Positions 9,954 to 19,515 are shown, counted from the stretch's first letter. The stretch is DNA of 64,000 bases from Stakelama sediminis (GCF_014199335.1 NZ_JACIJI010000002.1:1-64000), one strand, 5' to 3'. Program-made: numbers and translations. Notes: generated from the letters alone by a model not told the origin.

Positions 9954-12280
9954 GTCGCGGCAATCCGGAAGACGGGACCGTCGGCACCCCGCAGCAGCAC
10001 GGTGTCACGGTCCTTTCCGGTCAGTCGTGCCTTGTCGCCGTTTACAGTTGCGCTGCGCAGGCGGTGTTCTTTCGGCAGACGCAGCCGAACATGGGTTTCG
10101 GCCGGAACATTGCCCTTGGACAGGTGCACTTCGGCATGTACGCTTTTGCGCGCCGGGTTTGCCTGAAGCGTGAAGTCCACCCGACCCCAGCGCGTCGGTG
10201 CCCCCTCGATCGCGATGGGTTTGCCTGAACCCAGCCAGTCCCGCGGGATCGCCCGGCCGAGATGCAGGCGGTCGGCGTCGGAATCTTCGAACACCAGCAT
10301 CCAGCGTACCAGCAGCGGAATGGTAAGCTGGGCGGGGATGCAAAATAACGGCAGGTCACCACCGATCCCGGCCACCTCTGCGGCAACCCAGCTACCCGGA
10401 TTGTGGGCATGATGGCGGTGCGCATAGAGGAACAGCAGATATTCCTCGATCCGGTCGAGCCGCAGCAATTGCTGCGCATAGCCATAGGTGATGAAGCCCA
10501 GCAGGTCGCGATGGGTATCGTTGGCGGGGCTGAAATTGGCGACCACGCCCAGCACCGTCCCGCCATGCTGGCGCAGGCAATCGACCGTCAGATTGGCAAG
10601 ATCGTCGGGCAGCACATCGGCCTGCAGCAATTCGCAATACACACGATGCGCCCAGCCCTGTTCGGTCTCGCGATGTCCTGCCAATGCTTCACGAAAGGTA
10701 TCGCTCGTCCCCGGCAACGGGCCGATATAAGGCGGTGTCAGGTCGCGGCGGATATTGGCGTTCATGCTCTCGATCAGGCGCGCCTGCAGGCGTATTGCAC
10801 GGGCTTGCCAGTCTTTCGCCGCTGACGCACCCATCGGATCGATCTGCGTCCACACCGCGGCAATGTCACGCCATCCCCGGACCGCAAAGGCGCTGTTGCC
10901 GTAATAGGGTTTCCACCACATCGTCGGGTCGGGGTGAAGGCAGGCGTCGGACTCGCTCCAGCCATGAATCAGGCCATAGCCGCGATCGCTTTTCGGCAGA
11001 TTCAGGCTTTCATCGTGCAGGTCCGTCAGCACCGCCACCGTCGCGGCGATCCTGTCGCGATATTTGCGTAAGATCGCGGCATCGCCGGTATAGCGCAGAT
11101 AGCGCGCGAGCAGGCTGAGCGTCAGGCCGTATTGTCCGGTTTCGGGTCCGCGCATATTGACCATGCCGTTGTCGAACACGAACTCGCTGAAATAATTGTC
11201 GAGTACCGCGCGGGCCTGCGCAAAGCGGCCCCATTCCAGATTGGCGTAGAGCGAGCTGGTGAAAATGTCCTGAAACCCGTCATATTCCGGGCCGAAATAG
11301 TCCCGGTCGACCGCGCCATATTTGGGATAGGTGCCGCCGGGCCGGACGATAAGTTCCTTGGCAAAGGCATGGCGGGCCATATCCGCCCAGTCCTGTCCGG
11401 GCAGCGTCACAGGCGCCATGTCGCCCAGCGCCGTCTGCCATGCAGAAACAAAGGCAAGCAGTGCGGTATAGAACTGCTGTGCATCGGGCAGCGTCCGGCG
11501 CGGCGGGTAGGGGCTATAGCTGTGCCCGTAAGAGGTTTTCAGCGGCTTGCCGTCCTTCACCTCGATCGTGCGGTGCCAGGTCTGGACGATCAGCGGATCG
11601 GTAGCCTCGACATCGGCGAAGACCAGCAGGTCGTACCAGCGTCCGTCCTCCATGGGGATGACCTTGTGAATCGCGGGCAGCCAGCCGCCTAGCAGCCCTT
11701 CATTACGCTTCTTCGCGATTTCGTCGCCGCGCAGTTCCGGAAATACATGCGCAGGGCGGAAACACCGGTCCCGGCCATTCGGGAAGATCGGCATGGTGTC
11801 GCCTGCCTGTACGGTACCGATCAGCGTGGTCCAGGGAAGGCGCGAGCCGATTTCGCGCGGATCGAAATCGGAGGCGCAGGGAGGGGCGGCAAGGCGCACC
11901 TCCTCCTCATCCGGATCGTCACCGTGCGCCAGCAGTTTTTCGGCGAGCAGGTCCGCCCCCGCCTGCGCGATATCCCGCAGCTTCAGCCCCAGATAGGGTG
12001 GCTTGGCGGTGGCATAGGTCGGCTCGGTGCGTTTCGACAGGGAGAGTGCCTTGCCGTCGGCCACCAGCGTCATCATGCCGTCGCCGGAACGCAGGTCGTC
12101 CCACACGGTCCAGTTCCGGCCGTGCGCGCTGAACCCGGCGACGCGCGCATGGCCGTTCAACGCATTGCCGGGCAGCGGCGACAGCCTCGGCATGGCATCG
12201 GCGCCCGGCATCGTGACAATGCCGCTTGCGGCGATGCTCGCACCGAGGGCCGAAGATTTCAGGAAATCGCGGCGGTTCAT
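9944..12280 (-). CDS. Secreted protein of unknown function, six-hairpin glycosidase-like
   Basis: A protein of 778 residues starting MNRRDFLKSS, a twin-arginine (Tat) signal. I do not recognise a named family. The middle (residues ~330-650) is rich in paired helices and conserved-looking aromatic/acidic segments (GLIHGWSESDACLH, MWWKPYYGNSAF, HRETEQGWAHRVYCE) in the style of (alpha/alpha)6 six-hairpin glycosidases. The last ~120 residues look like a beta-sandwich. The start at 12280 overlaps the stop of the upstream DUF5695-like gene in an ATGA, so the two are translationally coupled. Its 3' end runs 10 bases into the convergent GH127 gene. A candidate glycosidase acting on hydroxyproline-linked or other plant glycans; function inferred only from fold and context. 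Confidence 0.72.
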   Translation of the reverse strand: MNRRDFLKSSALGASIAASGIVTMPGADAMPRLSPLPGNALNGHARVAGFSAHGRNWTVWDDLRSGDGMMTLVADGKALSLSKRTEPTYATAKPPYLGLKLRDIAQAGADLLAEKLLAHGDDPDEEEVRLAAPPCASDFDPREIGSRLPWTTLIGTVQAGDTMPIFPNGRDRCFRPAHVFPELRGDEIAKKRNEGLLGGWLPAIHKVIPMEDGRWYDLLVFADVEATDPLIVQTWHRTIEVKDGKPLKTSYGHSYSPYPPRRTLPDAQQFYTALLAFVSAWQTALGDMAPVTLPGQDWADMARHAFAKELIVRPGGTYPKYGAVDRDYFGPEYDGFQDIFTSSLYANLEWGRFAQARAVLDNYFSEFVFDNGMVNMRGPETGQYGLTLSLLARYLRYTGDAAILRKYRDRIAATVAVLTDLHDESLNLPKSDRGYGLIHGWSESDACLHPDPTMWWKPYYGNSAFAVRGWRDIAAVWTQIDPMGASAAKDWQARAIRLQARLIESMNANIRRDLTPPYIGPLPGTSDTFREALAGHRETEQGWAHRVYCELLQADVLPDDLANLTVDCLRQHGGTVLGVVANFSPANDTHRDLLGFITYGYAQQLLRLDRIEEYLLFLYAHRHHAHNPGSWVAAEVAGIGGDLPLFCIPAQLTIPLLVRWMLVFEDSDADRLHLGRAIPRDWLGSGKPIAIEGAPTRWGRVDFTLQANPARKSVHAEVHLSKGNVPAETHVRLRLPKEHRLRSATVNGDKARLTGKDRDTVLLRGADGPVFRIAATYT

Positions 12281-15009
12281 TGCGCTTCTCCGGGGCGTAG
12301 TTCGACAACCGAGCCTTGGTCGGAAAGCGGGATTTTCCAACCACCTGCCTCCTGCGTCAGGGCGGATGCCGGGTGGTAGGGCTTGCCGTCACGGGTAGTC
12401 GTCGTCGCGGTCAGGATCGCATCGGCGGTATGACGGTCGCGGGGCACAAGGTGCAGGCGCACAACGCCGGTTCGGGTGTCATATTCCACCTTTTCGAAAG
12501 TGCCGGCCCGTAGCGTCAGCCACAATCCGGCGGGCGCGATGAAGATTCGCGACCGGGCGCTGTCGCGCGGTACCATGGTGACGGTATCGCCCTGATGTGA
12601 CACGATGCCGCCGAAACCGACCCATCCGAAGGTCGGGTGATCGACCAGATAACTTGCCATGCCGAAACTGACGCCAAAGAAATTGGTGCCATAGTCGCCG
12701 CTATAGCCATCGAAGCGCATCATGTCGGGAAAGGAGTGGAATGCGGCCGAACCGAACCCGTCCTGCGCGATATTGGTCAGCGGTCCCATCAGTCCGCCAT
12801 AGGCGACGCGCAACAGGTGGAAATCGGACGGGTTGCGGCGATAAGCGTCGAACAGCGGCAGGGCGTTATTCGACGACCCGTAATGATGAAGCTGTCGCTC
12901 GATCCGCCGGGTCTTTCCGGCATAGTTGAAGTCCCAGTATCGCCGCGCACTGCCGTTATAGCCCCAGCTTGGGATCGTCGGGTCGTAGCCCAGGATGACT
13001 TCACGCGTCTGATCGGCCTTGGCGGTATCGCCATAATAGTGCATCCACGCATAAACTTCCGGCTGGCCGGTGGAATCCCAGGGCATTTCACTGCCGAACG
13101 GATAGGGCTCGTGCGCCCAGCGATCGGCGCGTGCGCGCATGACCCGGTCGACGCGCCCTGCTTCGGCCGTCATTCCTTCGCGTTTCAGGTCGCGGAGGAT
13201 GTTGACGAAAACATTGCCCTCCATCTGGCCGAACTTCGCATATTCGGGTGCCAGACGTTGCATGGCGACAGCGGTTTCTGCGGCATGGTTCAGATACCAG
13301 CGCCAGTCATGGGCATGGACCAGCCCCTGGTGATAGCGCGCCAGCCGGTACAGCACCCAATAGGCCGCCGCGACATGGACGTAGTTGAACGACCGCCCGA
13401 CCGAATAAGCCTGTTTCCTGTCCCAGGCGGACCATGTGTGCCAGTCGATCGACGGATCGTAACGAAAGCCGGGAAGCGCCTTCGGATCGTAATAGAACAG
13501 GCTTTTGCGCACGCCATAGCGTTCTGCGCCCGTATTGACCTGAAGCCGCCCGTCGAGCGTCTGCGTGACGAACTGCTCGAACTTGGCGATCTCTGCCGGG
13601 TCGGGATCATCAAGCTGTTTCATGATCGCGGCGAGCCATGATCCGGCGCCGCCTTCGTCGCTCAGCCCCGCGATCCAGACGCGCTGATCCTGCAACACCT
13701 GATGCCCGGCATCATGGTCGTAGCTGATGATCGACGGCGCGCGGTGGAACGGGTCGCTCGCCCGGTCGAACCATTGCCGGGTGAACAGGAAATGGCCAAG
13801 ATCGGCAACTGCCTGCCGTTCGGGTCTGGTGACGAAATAAGAGATCGTCTGCGCTTCGCCATCGGCATAGCGCACGGTCAGGCGGGCACGGCCCCATTGC
13901 TTTCCCGCCACTTTGAAATGGGCCCATCCCTTGCGCGGGAGCGCAGGCGTGACCGAAAGCGCGCCGGCCGGGTCGACGTTCATGCCCACAACGCGGTTCG
14001 GCGCTTTCAGGAACAGGTCGGCGGGCAGGTCGGTCGGCACGACATAGCCGGGAATGCCTACCGCAACCGGGCGTTTATGCCTGCTCAACGTCGCTTCGAT
14101 GGCGCGGATCGTCGGCGACAATACGAAGCGCACGCCGATATTCCGGCTTTGCCCCGGCGCAAGGGTGAAGGCGGTGGGACGGTTCCATTCGCGTACACCC
14201 TTCCATTCCTTGTCGGCGAACCCGCGCGAAGCGACCATCCAGTCGTAAAAGCCTTCGAACGTCGTGCCGCGCTTTGTCGGATCGTTCAACAGGGTCGGCG
14301 CACCGTTGGGCCCGGTCTTGTCAAGGATCGGCTTATAGGCTTCGAACGGGGTATGGCGTTCGGGTAGGACCAGCAGCGCCGGTCCCTTGCCGTTGAGCCG
14401 TGTAACCTGAAGATAGCCCGCATCGCGCCCGATATAAGGATCGGCGAAGCTTAGCTGTTCATGCGCCTGCTCCAGCGTATGGCCGGTCAGGATATTGTTG
14501 AAGATCATCGGCAGGCCCAGCCCGCCCACTTCGACCGGCTGTCGCGTGCGGTTTGTAAGGCGGAATTGCAGGGCCAGCGTCCCGTCTGACAGCATCCAGC
14601 GGCGCTGTACAGTCAGCGGCATGTCGCTGGGGAAGGAGGGGGCAAGATCCGCCGCCGCCAGCACATTGCCGCCGGTCGGCAGGCGGGTGACCGTGCCTTT
14701 GCGAAAGGCGCTTGAATAATCGCGCCACGTACCCGTCGCGATGCGCAGGCGCAGATCGATATCGCCGAGATGATAATAGCCGTTACCGCGTCGCTTCGAC
14801 TCCTGATCGAACGGCGCGAAATCGAAATTCTTCGCCGATTTGGGCACCAGCGACACCAATGTCTGGGTCTGCGGGTCGAGCTGCACCGTGAAGCCGGGCG
14901 TGACGATATGTATCGTCGACTCATTGCGGGGAGAGGCAGCGCCGGGCAGCAGGGCGGACGCTGCAACCGCAAAGCCGACTTTTCGAACCGAACGCCAACC
15001 AGAATACAT
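12277..15009 (-). CDS. Secreted DUF5695-like protein, putative carbohydrate-active enzyme
   Basis: A protein of 910 residues with a signal-like N-terminus (MYSGWRSVRKVGF, hydrophobic, ...GAASP). The first ~330 residues look like a beta-sandwich. The C-terminal half holds helical-barrel-like segments such as YDPSIDWHTWSAWDRKQAY, WAHEPYPFGSEMPWDSTGQ and MRFDGYSGDYGTNFFG, which I associate with DUF5695. The start at 15009 has a GGGGGAA motif about 9 bases upstream; the longer open frame to 15129 would run through the operator. It is divergent from the S9 peptidase, sharing operator copy 4, and coupled by ATGA to the next gene. A glycosidase role is inferred; no activity can be named. Confidence 0.7.
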   Translation of the reverse strand: MYSGWRSVRKVGFAVAASALLPGAASPRNESTIHIVTPGFTVQLDPQTQTLVSLVPKSAKNFDFAPFDQESKRRGNGYYHLGDIDLRLRIATGTWRDYSSAFRKGTVTRLPTGGNVLAAADLAPSFPSDMPLTVQRRWMLSDGTLALQFRLTNRTRQPVEVGGLGLPMIFNNILTGHTLEQAHEQLSFADPYIGRDAGYLQVTRLNGKGPALLVLPERHTPFEAYKPILDKTGPNGAPTLLNDPTKRGTTFEGFYDWMVASRGFADKEWKGVREWNRPTAFTLAPGQSRNIGVRFVLSPTIRAIEATLSRHKRPVAVGIPGYVVPTDLPADLFLKAPNRVVGMNVDPAGALSVTPALPRKGWAHFKVAGKQWGRARLTVRYADGEAQTISYFVTRPERQAVADLGHFLFTRQWFDRASDPFHRAPSIISYDHDAGHQVLQDQRVWIAGLSDEGGAGSWLAAIMKQLDDPDPAEIAKFEQFVTQTLDGRLQVNTGAERYGVRKSLFYYDPKALPGFRYDPSIDWHTWSAWDRKQAYSVGRSFNYVHVAAAYWVLYRLARYHQGLVHAHDWRWYLNHAAETAVAMQRLAPEYAKFGQMEGNVFVNILRDLKREGMTAEAGRVDRVMRARADRWAHEPYPFGSEMPWDSTGQPEVYAWMHYYGDTAKADQTREVILGYDPTIPSWGYNGSARRYWDFNYAGKTRRIERQLHHYGSSNNALPLFDAYRRNPSDFHLLRVAYGGLMGPLTNIAQDGFGSAAFHSFPDMMRFDGYSGDYGTNFFGVSFGMASYLVDHPTFGWVGFGGIVSHQGDTVTMVPRDSARSRIFIAPAGLWLTLRAGTFEKVEYDTRTGVVRLHLVPRDRHTADAILTATTTTRDGKPYHPASALTQEAGGWKIPLSDQGSVVELRPGEAQ

Positions 15010-15063
15010 GCCCGTCTTCCCCCGATGCCTGTTTGGGCACACTATACAAACGACTCTTGTTTT

Positions 15064-15076
15064 GTATACCGTATAA
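15064..15076. promoter_or_regulatory. Operator copy 4, GTATA-CCG-TATAA, between DUF5695 and S9 peptidase
   Basis: Same sequence as copy 3, again with TATAAT reading rightwards and 33 bases before the start at 15110. It is also 54 bases upstream of the divergent DUF5695-like gene, so one site could control both directions. Confidence 0.65.
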
Positions 15077-15109
15077 TCAATGTTGATTTTCAAGGGGGAA
15101 TGACAACGA

Positions 15110-17461
15110 ATGTCCCGGCGTTCAATCATGTCCGTTGCGCTTGGCGGCGCGCTTACTTTTACGATGGTGCAGGCACCGTCGGCGATCGCTGCGGCACCCG
15201 ATGCGAAACAATATCATGATGCGCTGACGCTGCGCGATCGATGGGAATATCTGACCCGCGACGTTGCTTTTCCGGCAAGCTGGCTTGCGGATACCCATGA
15301 CTTCACCTTTCGCAAAACGGTGGCAGGCGGCTTCGCTTTTGTCCGGGAGAATGCCGATACGGGTAAGAGTGAAGCAGCGTTCGACCAGGCGGTGGTCGCG
15401 GTCGAACTGAGCAAAGCGACTGATAAGCATTATACGGCATTACGCCTGCCGTTCAGCGATTTTACGTATAGCGACGACGGCAAGGCGATCCTGTTCGACA
15501 TCCATTACGATCCCTGGCGCTGTTCGCTGACCGGCGGCGGGTGCGCGGCGGTGGAGGAAAAAGACCGGCCGCGCGGTTTCGGGGTTGTGCGCGACCTGCG
15601 CGTACCCGCCAACAACACGCCGCATGTATCGCCCGATGGAAAATGGGAAGCGCTGGTACAGGGCTTTAACCTTGTCATCCGTCCGGTCGGCGGCGGCCCC
15701 GTAAAAATCCTCAGCCGGGACGGGACACAGGGTGATTTCTACGATCCCGAAACCCTTCACTGGGCACCGGATTCGCGCAAGATCGTCATCGACCGGGTGA
15801 GGCCGGGTTTTGCGCGCTATGTGACGCGGGTGCTGTCGTCTCCCAAGGATCGGCTACAGCCCGAAATTCGCAAACAGCTTTATCCCAAGCCCGGCGATGC
15901 CATCGATCTTGACCAGCCGGTACTGTTCCATGTCGCCCCTGACGGCACATCGAGTCAGATTGATATTTCCAACGCGCTGTTTCCCAATCCCTATCAGCTC
16001 ACCGATATGCACTGGCGCGCGGACAGTGCGACCCTGGCATTCGAATATACACGGCGTGGACATCAGCAGGCGCGGATCATCGCGGTGAATGCCGATACCG
16101 GCAACGCACGGGCAGTCGTTTCGGAATCGGCAAAGACCTTTATCTGGCAGGATCGCGGCTATTGGCATGACGTCCATAATGACGGCAAGGAACTGATCTG
16201 GCTGTCGGAACGCGACGGCTGGGCCCATCTCTACCTTTACAACGGCGTGACCGGGAAGGTCGAAAACAAGATTACGAAGGGCGACTGGCCGGTGCGGCAG
16301 GTCATTCGCGTCGATGACGACAAGCGTCAGATCTGGTTCGCAGCCGGTGGTATGAACAAGGGCGAAGACCCTTATTTCGTACATTATTATCGGATCAATT
16401 TCGACGGAACCGGACTGACCCCGTTAACCCCCGTCCGGGCCGATCATGACGTCAGCTTCTCCTCCGACGGCAAATATTATGTCGATACCTATTCGCGGGT
16501 GGACCTGCCCAATATCGCCGAATTGCACCGCGCCGACGGTTCGCTGGTCCGTACCATCGCAAAGGGGGATATCTCCCGCCTGACCGCAGCAGGCTACAAA
16601 TTCCCGCAACCGTTTGTGGCAAAGGGACGCGACGGCAAGACGAATATCTGGGGCCTGATCGTCAAGCCGCAGCATTTCGATCCGCACAAGAAGTATCCGG
16701 TGATCGAGAATATCTATGCCGGGCCGCATGACAGTTTCGTGCCCAAGACCTTCTGGCCCTTCGGCTATCATTCCGGCGGCGACAAGGTCATCGGCATGCA
16801 GGAACTGGCGGACATGGGCTTCATCGTCGTCCAGATCGACGGCATGGGGACCGCCAACCGATCCAAGGCATTTCAGGACGTGGCGTGGAAAAATCTGGAG
16901 GATTCGGGTTTTCCCGATCGTATCCTCTGGCACAAGGCGGCGGCTGCGAAATTCCCATGGTATGATATCAGCCATGGCGTCGGCATTTATGGCGGCTCGG
17001 CGGGCGGGCAGAGCACGGTATCGGGCCTGTTGTTCCATCCCGATTTCTACAAGGTCGGGGTCGCCTATGCCGGGTGCTACGACAATCGCATGGACAAGAT
17101 AAGCTGGAACGAACAATGGCTCGGCTGGCCGGTCGATGACAGCTATCTGCGTGCCTCCGACGTGGTCAATGCGTCGCGGCTCAAGGGGCGGCTGCTGATG
17201 ATTTTCGGGGAACAGGACAGCAATGTCGATCCCTCCTCGTCGCTGCAGCTCGTCAATGCGCTGATCAAGGCGCACAAGGATTTCGACCTGCTGGAAGTGC
17301 CCGGCGGAGAACATACGACCGGACGTTCGACCGGGCCGGTCTATTATGCCGAGCGGCGACAATTCGCCTTTTTCGTCCGCTATCTGAAGGGAGAGGCGAC
17401 GCCGGACTGGAATGCGCTGCCGGACGATGTACCGGCGGACGGGACATTGCCGGGCGAGTAG
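15110..17461 (+). CDS. Secreted S9 family (DPP-IV-like) prolyl-specific peptidase
   Basis: A protein of 783 residues: signal peptide (to ~residue 28), a DPP-IV-type beta-propeller region to ~residue 510, and an alpha/beta-hydrolase domain. Catalytic residues are visible: S630 in GGSAGGQ, D703 in GEQDSNV (D-x-x-V) and H735 in GGEHTTG. S9 enzymes of this kind cut after proline or alanine, usually releasing dipeptides, which fits degradation of Pro/Hyp-rich peptides. The nucleophile motif is GGSAGG rather than the GWSYGG of classical DPP-IV, so specificity may differ. It is divergent from the DUF5695-like gene and ends 12 bp from the convergent GntR gene. Confidence 0.88.
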   Translation: MSRRSIMSVALGGALTFTMVQAPSAIAAAPDAKQYHDALTLRDRWEYLTRDVAFPASWLADTHDFTFRKTVAGGFAFVRENADTGKSEAAFDQAVVAVELSKATDKHYTALRLPFSDFTYSDDGKAILFDIHYDPWRCSLTGGGCAAVEEKDRPRGFGVVRDLRVPANNTPHVSPDGKWEALVQGFNLVIRPVGGGPVKILSRDGTQGDFYDPETLHWAPDSRKIVIDRVRPGFARYVTRVLSSPKDRLQPEIRKQLYPKPGDAIDLDQPVLFHVAPDGTSSQIDISNALFPNPYQLTDMHWRADSATLAFEYTRRGHQQARIIAVNADTGNARAVVSESAKTFIWQDRGYWHDVHNDGKELIWLSERDGWAHLYLYNGVTGKVENKITKGDWPVRQVIRVDDDKRQIWFAAGGMNKGEDPYFVHYYRINFDGTGLTPLTPVRADHDVSFSSDGKYYVDTYSRVDLPNIAELHRADGSLVRTIAKGDISRLTAAGYKFPQPFVAKGRDGKTNIWGLIVKPQHFDPHKKYPVIENIYAGPHDSFVPKTFWPFGYHSGGDKVIGMQELADMGFIVVQIDGMGTANRSKAFQDVAWKNLEDSGFPDRILWHKAAAAKFPWYDISHGVGIYGGSAGGQSTVSGLLFHPDFYKVGVAYAGCYDNRMDKISWNEQWLGWPVDDSYLRASDVVNASRLKGRLLMIFGEQDSNVDPSSSLQLVNALIKAHKDFDLLEVPGGEHTTGRSTGPVYYAERRQFAFFVRYLKGEATPDWNALPDDVPADGTLPGE

Positions 17462-17473
17462 CCCCGGGCGCCG

Positions 17474-18127
17474 TCAGTCCGCCGTGGAGGCGAGCTGGCG
17501 GCGCAGGTCGACGATGGTTTTCTTGATATGGGCGTGCATGCTCTTGGCGACGCCCTTCTTGTCGCGATCGAGCCAGAGTTTCAGCAGTTCGTCATGTTCC
17601 GCATTGGCGCGCTCGTCGCGACCCAGCGGTTCGAGATGCTTGCGCACATAGCGGTCGCTCATCACGTGCAGGCGTTCCAGCAACTGGGTGGTGATCGACT
17701 GCCCCGCCGGACGGATCAGTGCAAGGTGAAAGGCGCGGTTCAGCGCGCCGACGCCGTCGCCATTGGGCGACATGGTGTCGATGGCTTCCAGCGCGGCGAC
17801 CGCCTGTGCGCGTTCCTCATCGGTGGCGTTGGCAGCAGCAAGCGCTGCGGCATCGGGTTCCAGTTTCAGGCGCAGGGCATAGACTTCCTCGGCCTCATCA
17901 GAGGACAGGGGGCGTACGAAGAAGCCCCGGTTTGCCTGAGACCGAACCAGCCCTTCCTGTTCCAAACGTGTCAGCGCCTCACGCAGCGGGATCTTGCTGA
18001 CGCCCAGTTCGGATGCGAGCGCGTCCTGTCGAATAGCCTGATCGACCGGCACTTGCCCTGCGAGAATGCGATCGCGCACCAGATCGACGAGTTGATCCGA
18101 CAGGTTCCGGATGACGATGCTGTTCAT
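17474..18127 (-). CDS. GntR family transcriptional regulator (FadR/FCD subfamily)
   Basis: A protein of 217 residues. An N-terminal winged helix (residues ~5-70) carries the recognition segment LASELGVSKIPLREALTRLE, followed by GFFVRPLS and a C-terminal FCD ligand domain with the usual histidines (RAFHLAL, AEHDEL, MHAHI). FCD regulators bind small acids or amino acids, often through a metal, and recognise short inverted repeats. The start at 18127 is preferred to 18160 because the repeat at 18160-18172 then lies 32 bases upstream, as at other genes of the locus; starting at 18160 would put the start codon on the repeat. It is convergent with the S9 peptidase and downstream of the hydroxyproline operon. 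The likely local regulator of the locus and of itself. Confidence 0.9.
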   Translation of the reverse strand: MNSIVIRNLSDQLVDLVRDRILAGQVPVDQAIRQDALASELGVSKIPLREALTRLEQEGLVRSQANRGFFVRPLSSDEAEEVYALRLKLEPDAAALAAANATDEERAQAVAALEAIDTMSPNGDGVGALNRAFHLALIRPAGQSITTQLLERLHVMSDRYVRKHLEPLGRDERANAEHDELLKLWLDRDKKGVAKSMHAHIKKTIVDLRRQLASTAD

Positions 18128-18159
18128 GGTATTTCGAGCCTTGGTGAGTTTGAGCGCCA

Positions 18160-18172
18160 TTATACGGTATCT
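18160..18172. promoter_or_regulatory. Operator copy 5, in front of the GntR gene
   Basis: On the minus strand it reads AGATA-CCG-TATAA followed by T, so it again supplies a TATAAT box pointing at the regulator, with 32 bases to the start at 18127. This suggests autoregulation. Confidence 0.6.
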
Positions 18173-18224
18173 TTCTTACCAAAAGGCCGATACCCCAGCC
18201 ATACCGTCGCGTCGAGGGTGCCCT

Positions 18225-19508
18225 TCATCCGAACCGGCTGAGCGAAAAGGGTTTCAGGTCGAAATCGGGCCTGTCTCCGCAGAGCAGGGCGCCCAGCGCC
18301 TGACCGCTGGTGGCGGACAGGGTGAGACCGAGATGCTGATGCCCGAAGGCATAGGCAAGCCAGGGGCGTTCTGCATCCCGTCCGATGGCCGGCAGATAGT
18401 CGGGCAGAGTCGGCCGGATGCCCATCCACTCGCTGATCGCAGTCCCGACGGGCAATTCCAGTGCTTTGACATGCGAACGCAGTCGCGCCCATTTGCGAGG
18501 GTCGGGCGGGCAGTCTGCACCGGAAAATTCAACGAAACTCGCTGCGCGGACGGAATCGGCGAAACGGGTCACGATCATTGCCCTGTCCTCGAAAACCACT
18601 GGCGGCATAGCGGGCGGCCATGCGGTTGCATCGGACTGAATATGATAGCCGCGTTCGGCAATCACCGGCGCATGGATGCCCAGTGGTGCGAGCAGGTCAC
18701 GACAGGCAGTGCCGGCCGCGACGACAAGGATGTCGGCGCGAAGCACTTCGCCCGTTTCCAGCGTTGCGACGCCCTGACTTCCTTCACCTTCAATTTGCAC
18801 GACTTTCGCTGAAATACGGGTTCCGCCGCATTGCCTGTAATATCGGTGCAGGTATTCCCCCAGCGCGGTCATGTCGGCGATCTGCCCGCTGCCTTCGACC
18901 CGCACAGCGCCGGCCAGTGAAGTGGATGTCAGCGCTTGCAGGTCCGCCATTTCACTGGCGGTGACACGCCGGACATGCGCGGTGCCGACGTCGCTATTCA
19001 GCCAGTGCGCCATGCCCTTGGCAGCGCTCGCCTTATCTTCCCAAACAATGAAATGCCCGTCGAGGCGCAGTAGGGATCGCCCCCCCGCCTGTTCAAGCAG
19101 CCTTTGCCATGCGGGAATGGCGGTAGCCAATGCTTCGGCAAGGGCTGCCTTGCCAGAGCGGAACCGGCTCGGGGTACTGCGTCGAAGCAGCCGCAGGGAA
19201 AAGGGCAGCCAGTATTTGATCGCGCGTCGAGGAAAGGACGCAGCTCCGCCGAAGCTGAACAACCGTCGGGGCAGGCTGTGCAATGTGGCCAGCGATGCCA
19301 GCGGGGCCGTCTGTTCGACGGCGAGATGCCCGGCATTACCCCATGATGCACCGCGCCAGGGTTGCTCCGGCGCAATCAACCGCGTCGTGATGCCGCGTTG
19401 CTGAAGCTCGATCGCACAGGCAAGTCCGACCAGTCCGTCCCCGATGACGATCGCCGTTGCCGGACAGGAGGATTTCTTTATTCCCTGTCCTGTGCCTGCT
19501 TCCGACAC
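18225..19508 (-). CDS. FAD-dependent D-amino-acid (D-hydroxyproline) dehydrogenase
   Basis: A DAO/DadA-type flavoprotein of ~427 residues. The FAD-binding fold IVIGDGLVGLACAIELQQRG is near the N-terminus and the GASWGNAGH segment typical of DadA-like enzymes follows. The C-terminus has a second flavin-contact segment (WLAYAFGHQHLGLTLS). Members oxidise D-amino acids to imino acids. Beside a hydroxyproline epimerase, the likely substrate is cis-4-hydroxy-D-proline, giving 1-pyrroline-4-hydroxy-2-carboxylate. The start is uncertain: a GTG at 19508 lies 7 bases after the permease stop, whereas the ATG at 19568 would overlap the permease by 53 bases. A single-subunit type; no separate ferredoxin-like or beta subunit gene is present. 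Confidence 0.83.
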   Translation of the reverse strand: MSEAGTGQGIKKSSCPATAIVIGDGLVGLACAIELQQRGITTRLIAPEQPWRGASWGNAGHLAVEQTAPLASLATLHSLPRRLFSFGGAASFPRRAIKYWLPFSLRLLRRSTPSRFRSGKAALAEALATAIPAWQRLLEQAGGRSLLRLDGHFIVWEDKASAAKGMAHWLNSDVGTAHVRRVTASEMADLQALTSTSLAGAVRVEGSGQIADMTALGEYLHRYYRQCGGTRISAKVVQIEGEGSQGVATLETGEVLRADILVVAAGTACRDLLAPLGIHAPVIAERGYHIQSDATAWPPAMPPVVFEDRAMIVTRFADSVRAASFVEFSGADCPPDPRKWARLRSHVKALELPVGTAISEWMGIRPTLPDYLPAIGRDAERPWLAYAFGHQHLGLTLSATSGQALGALLCGDRPDFDLKPFSLSRFG

Positions 19509-19515
19509 CGCTCGC

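Noticed and set aside
15432..15446. TTATA-CGG-CATTA inside the S9 peptidase gene
   Set aside because: Lies in coding sequence and the second half-site does not match; likely chance.
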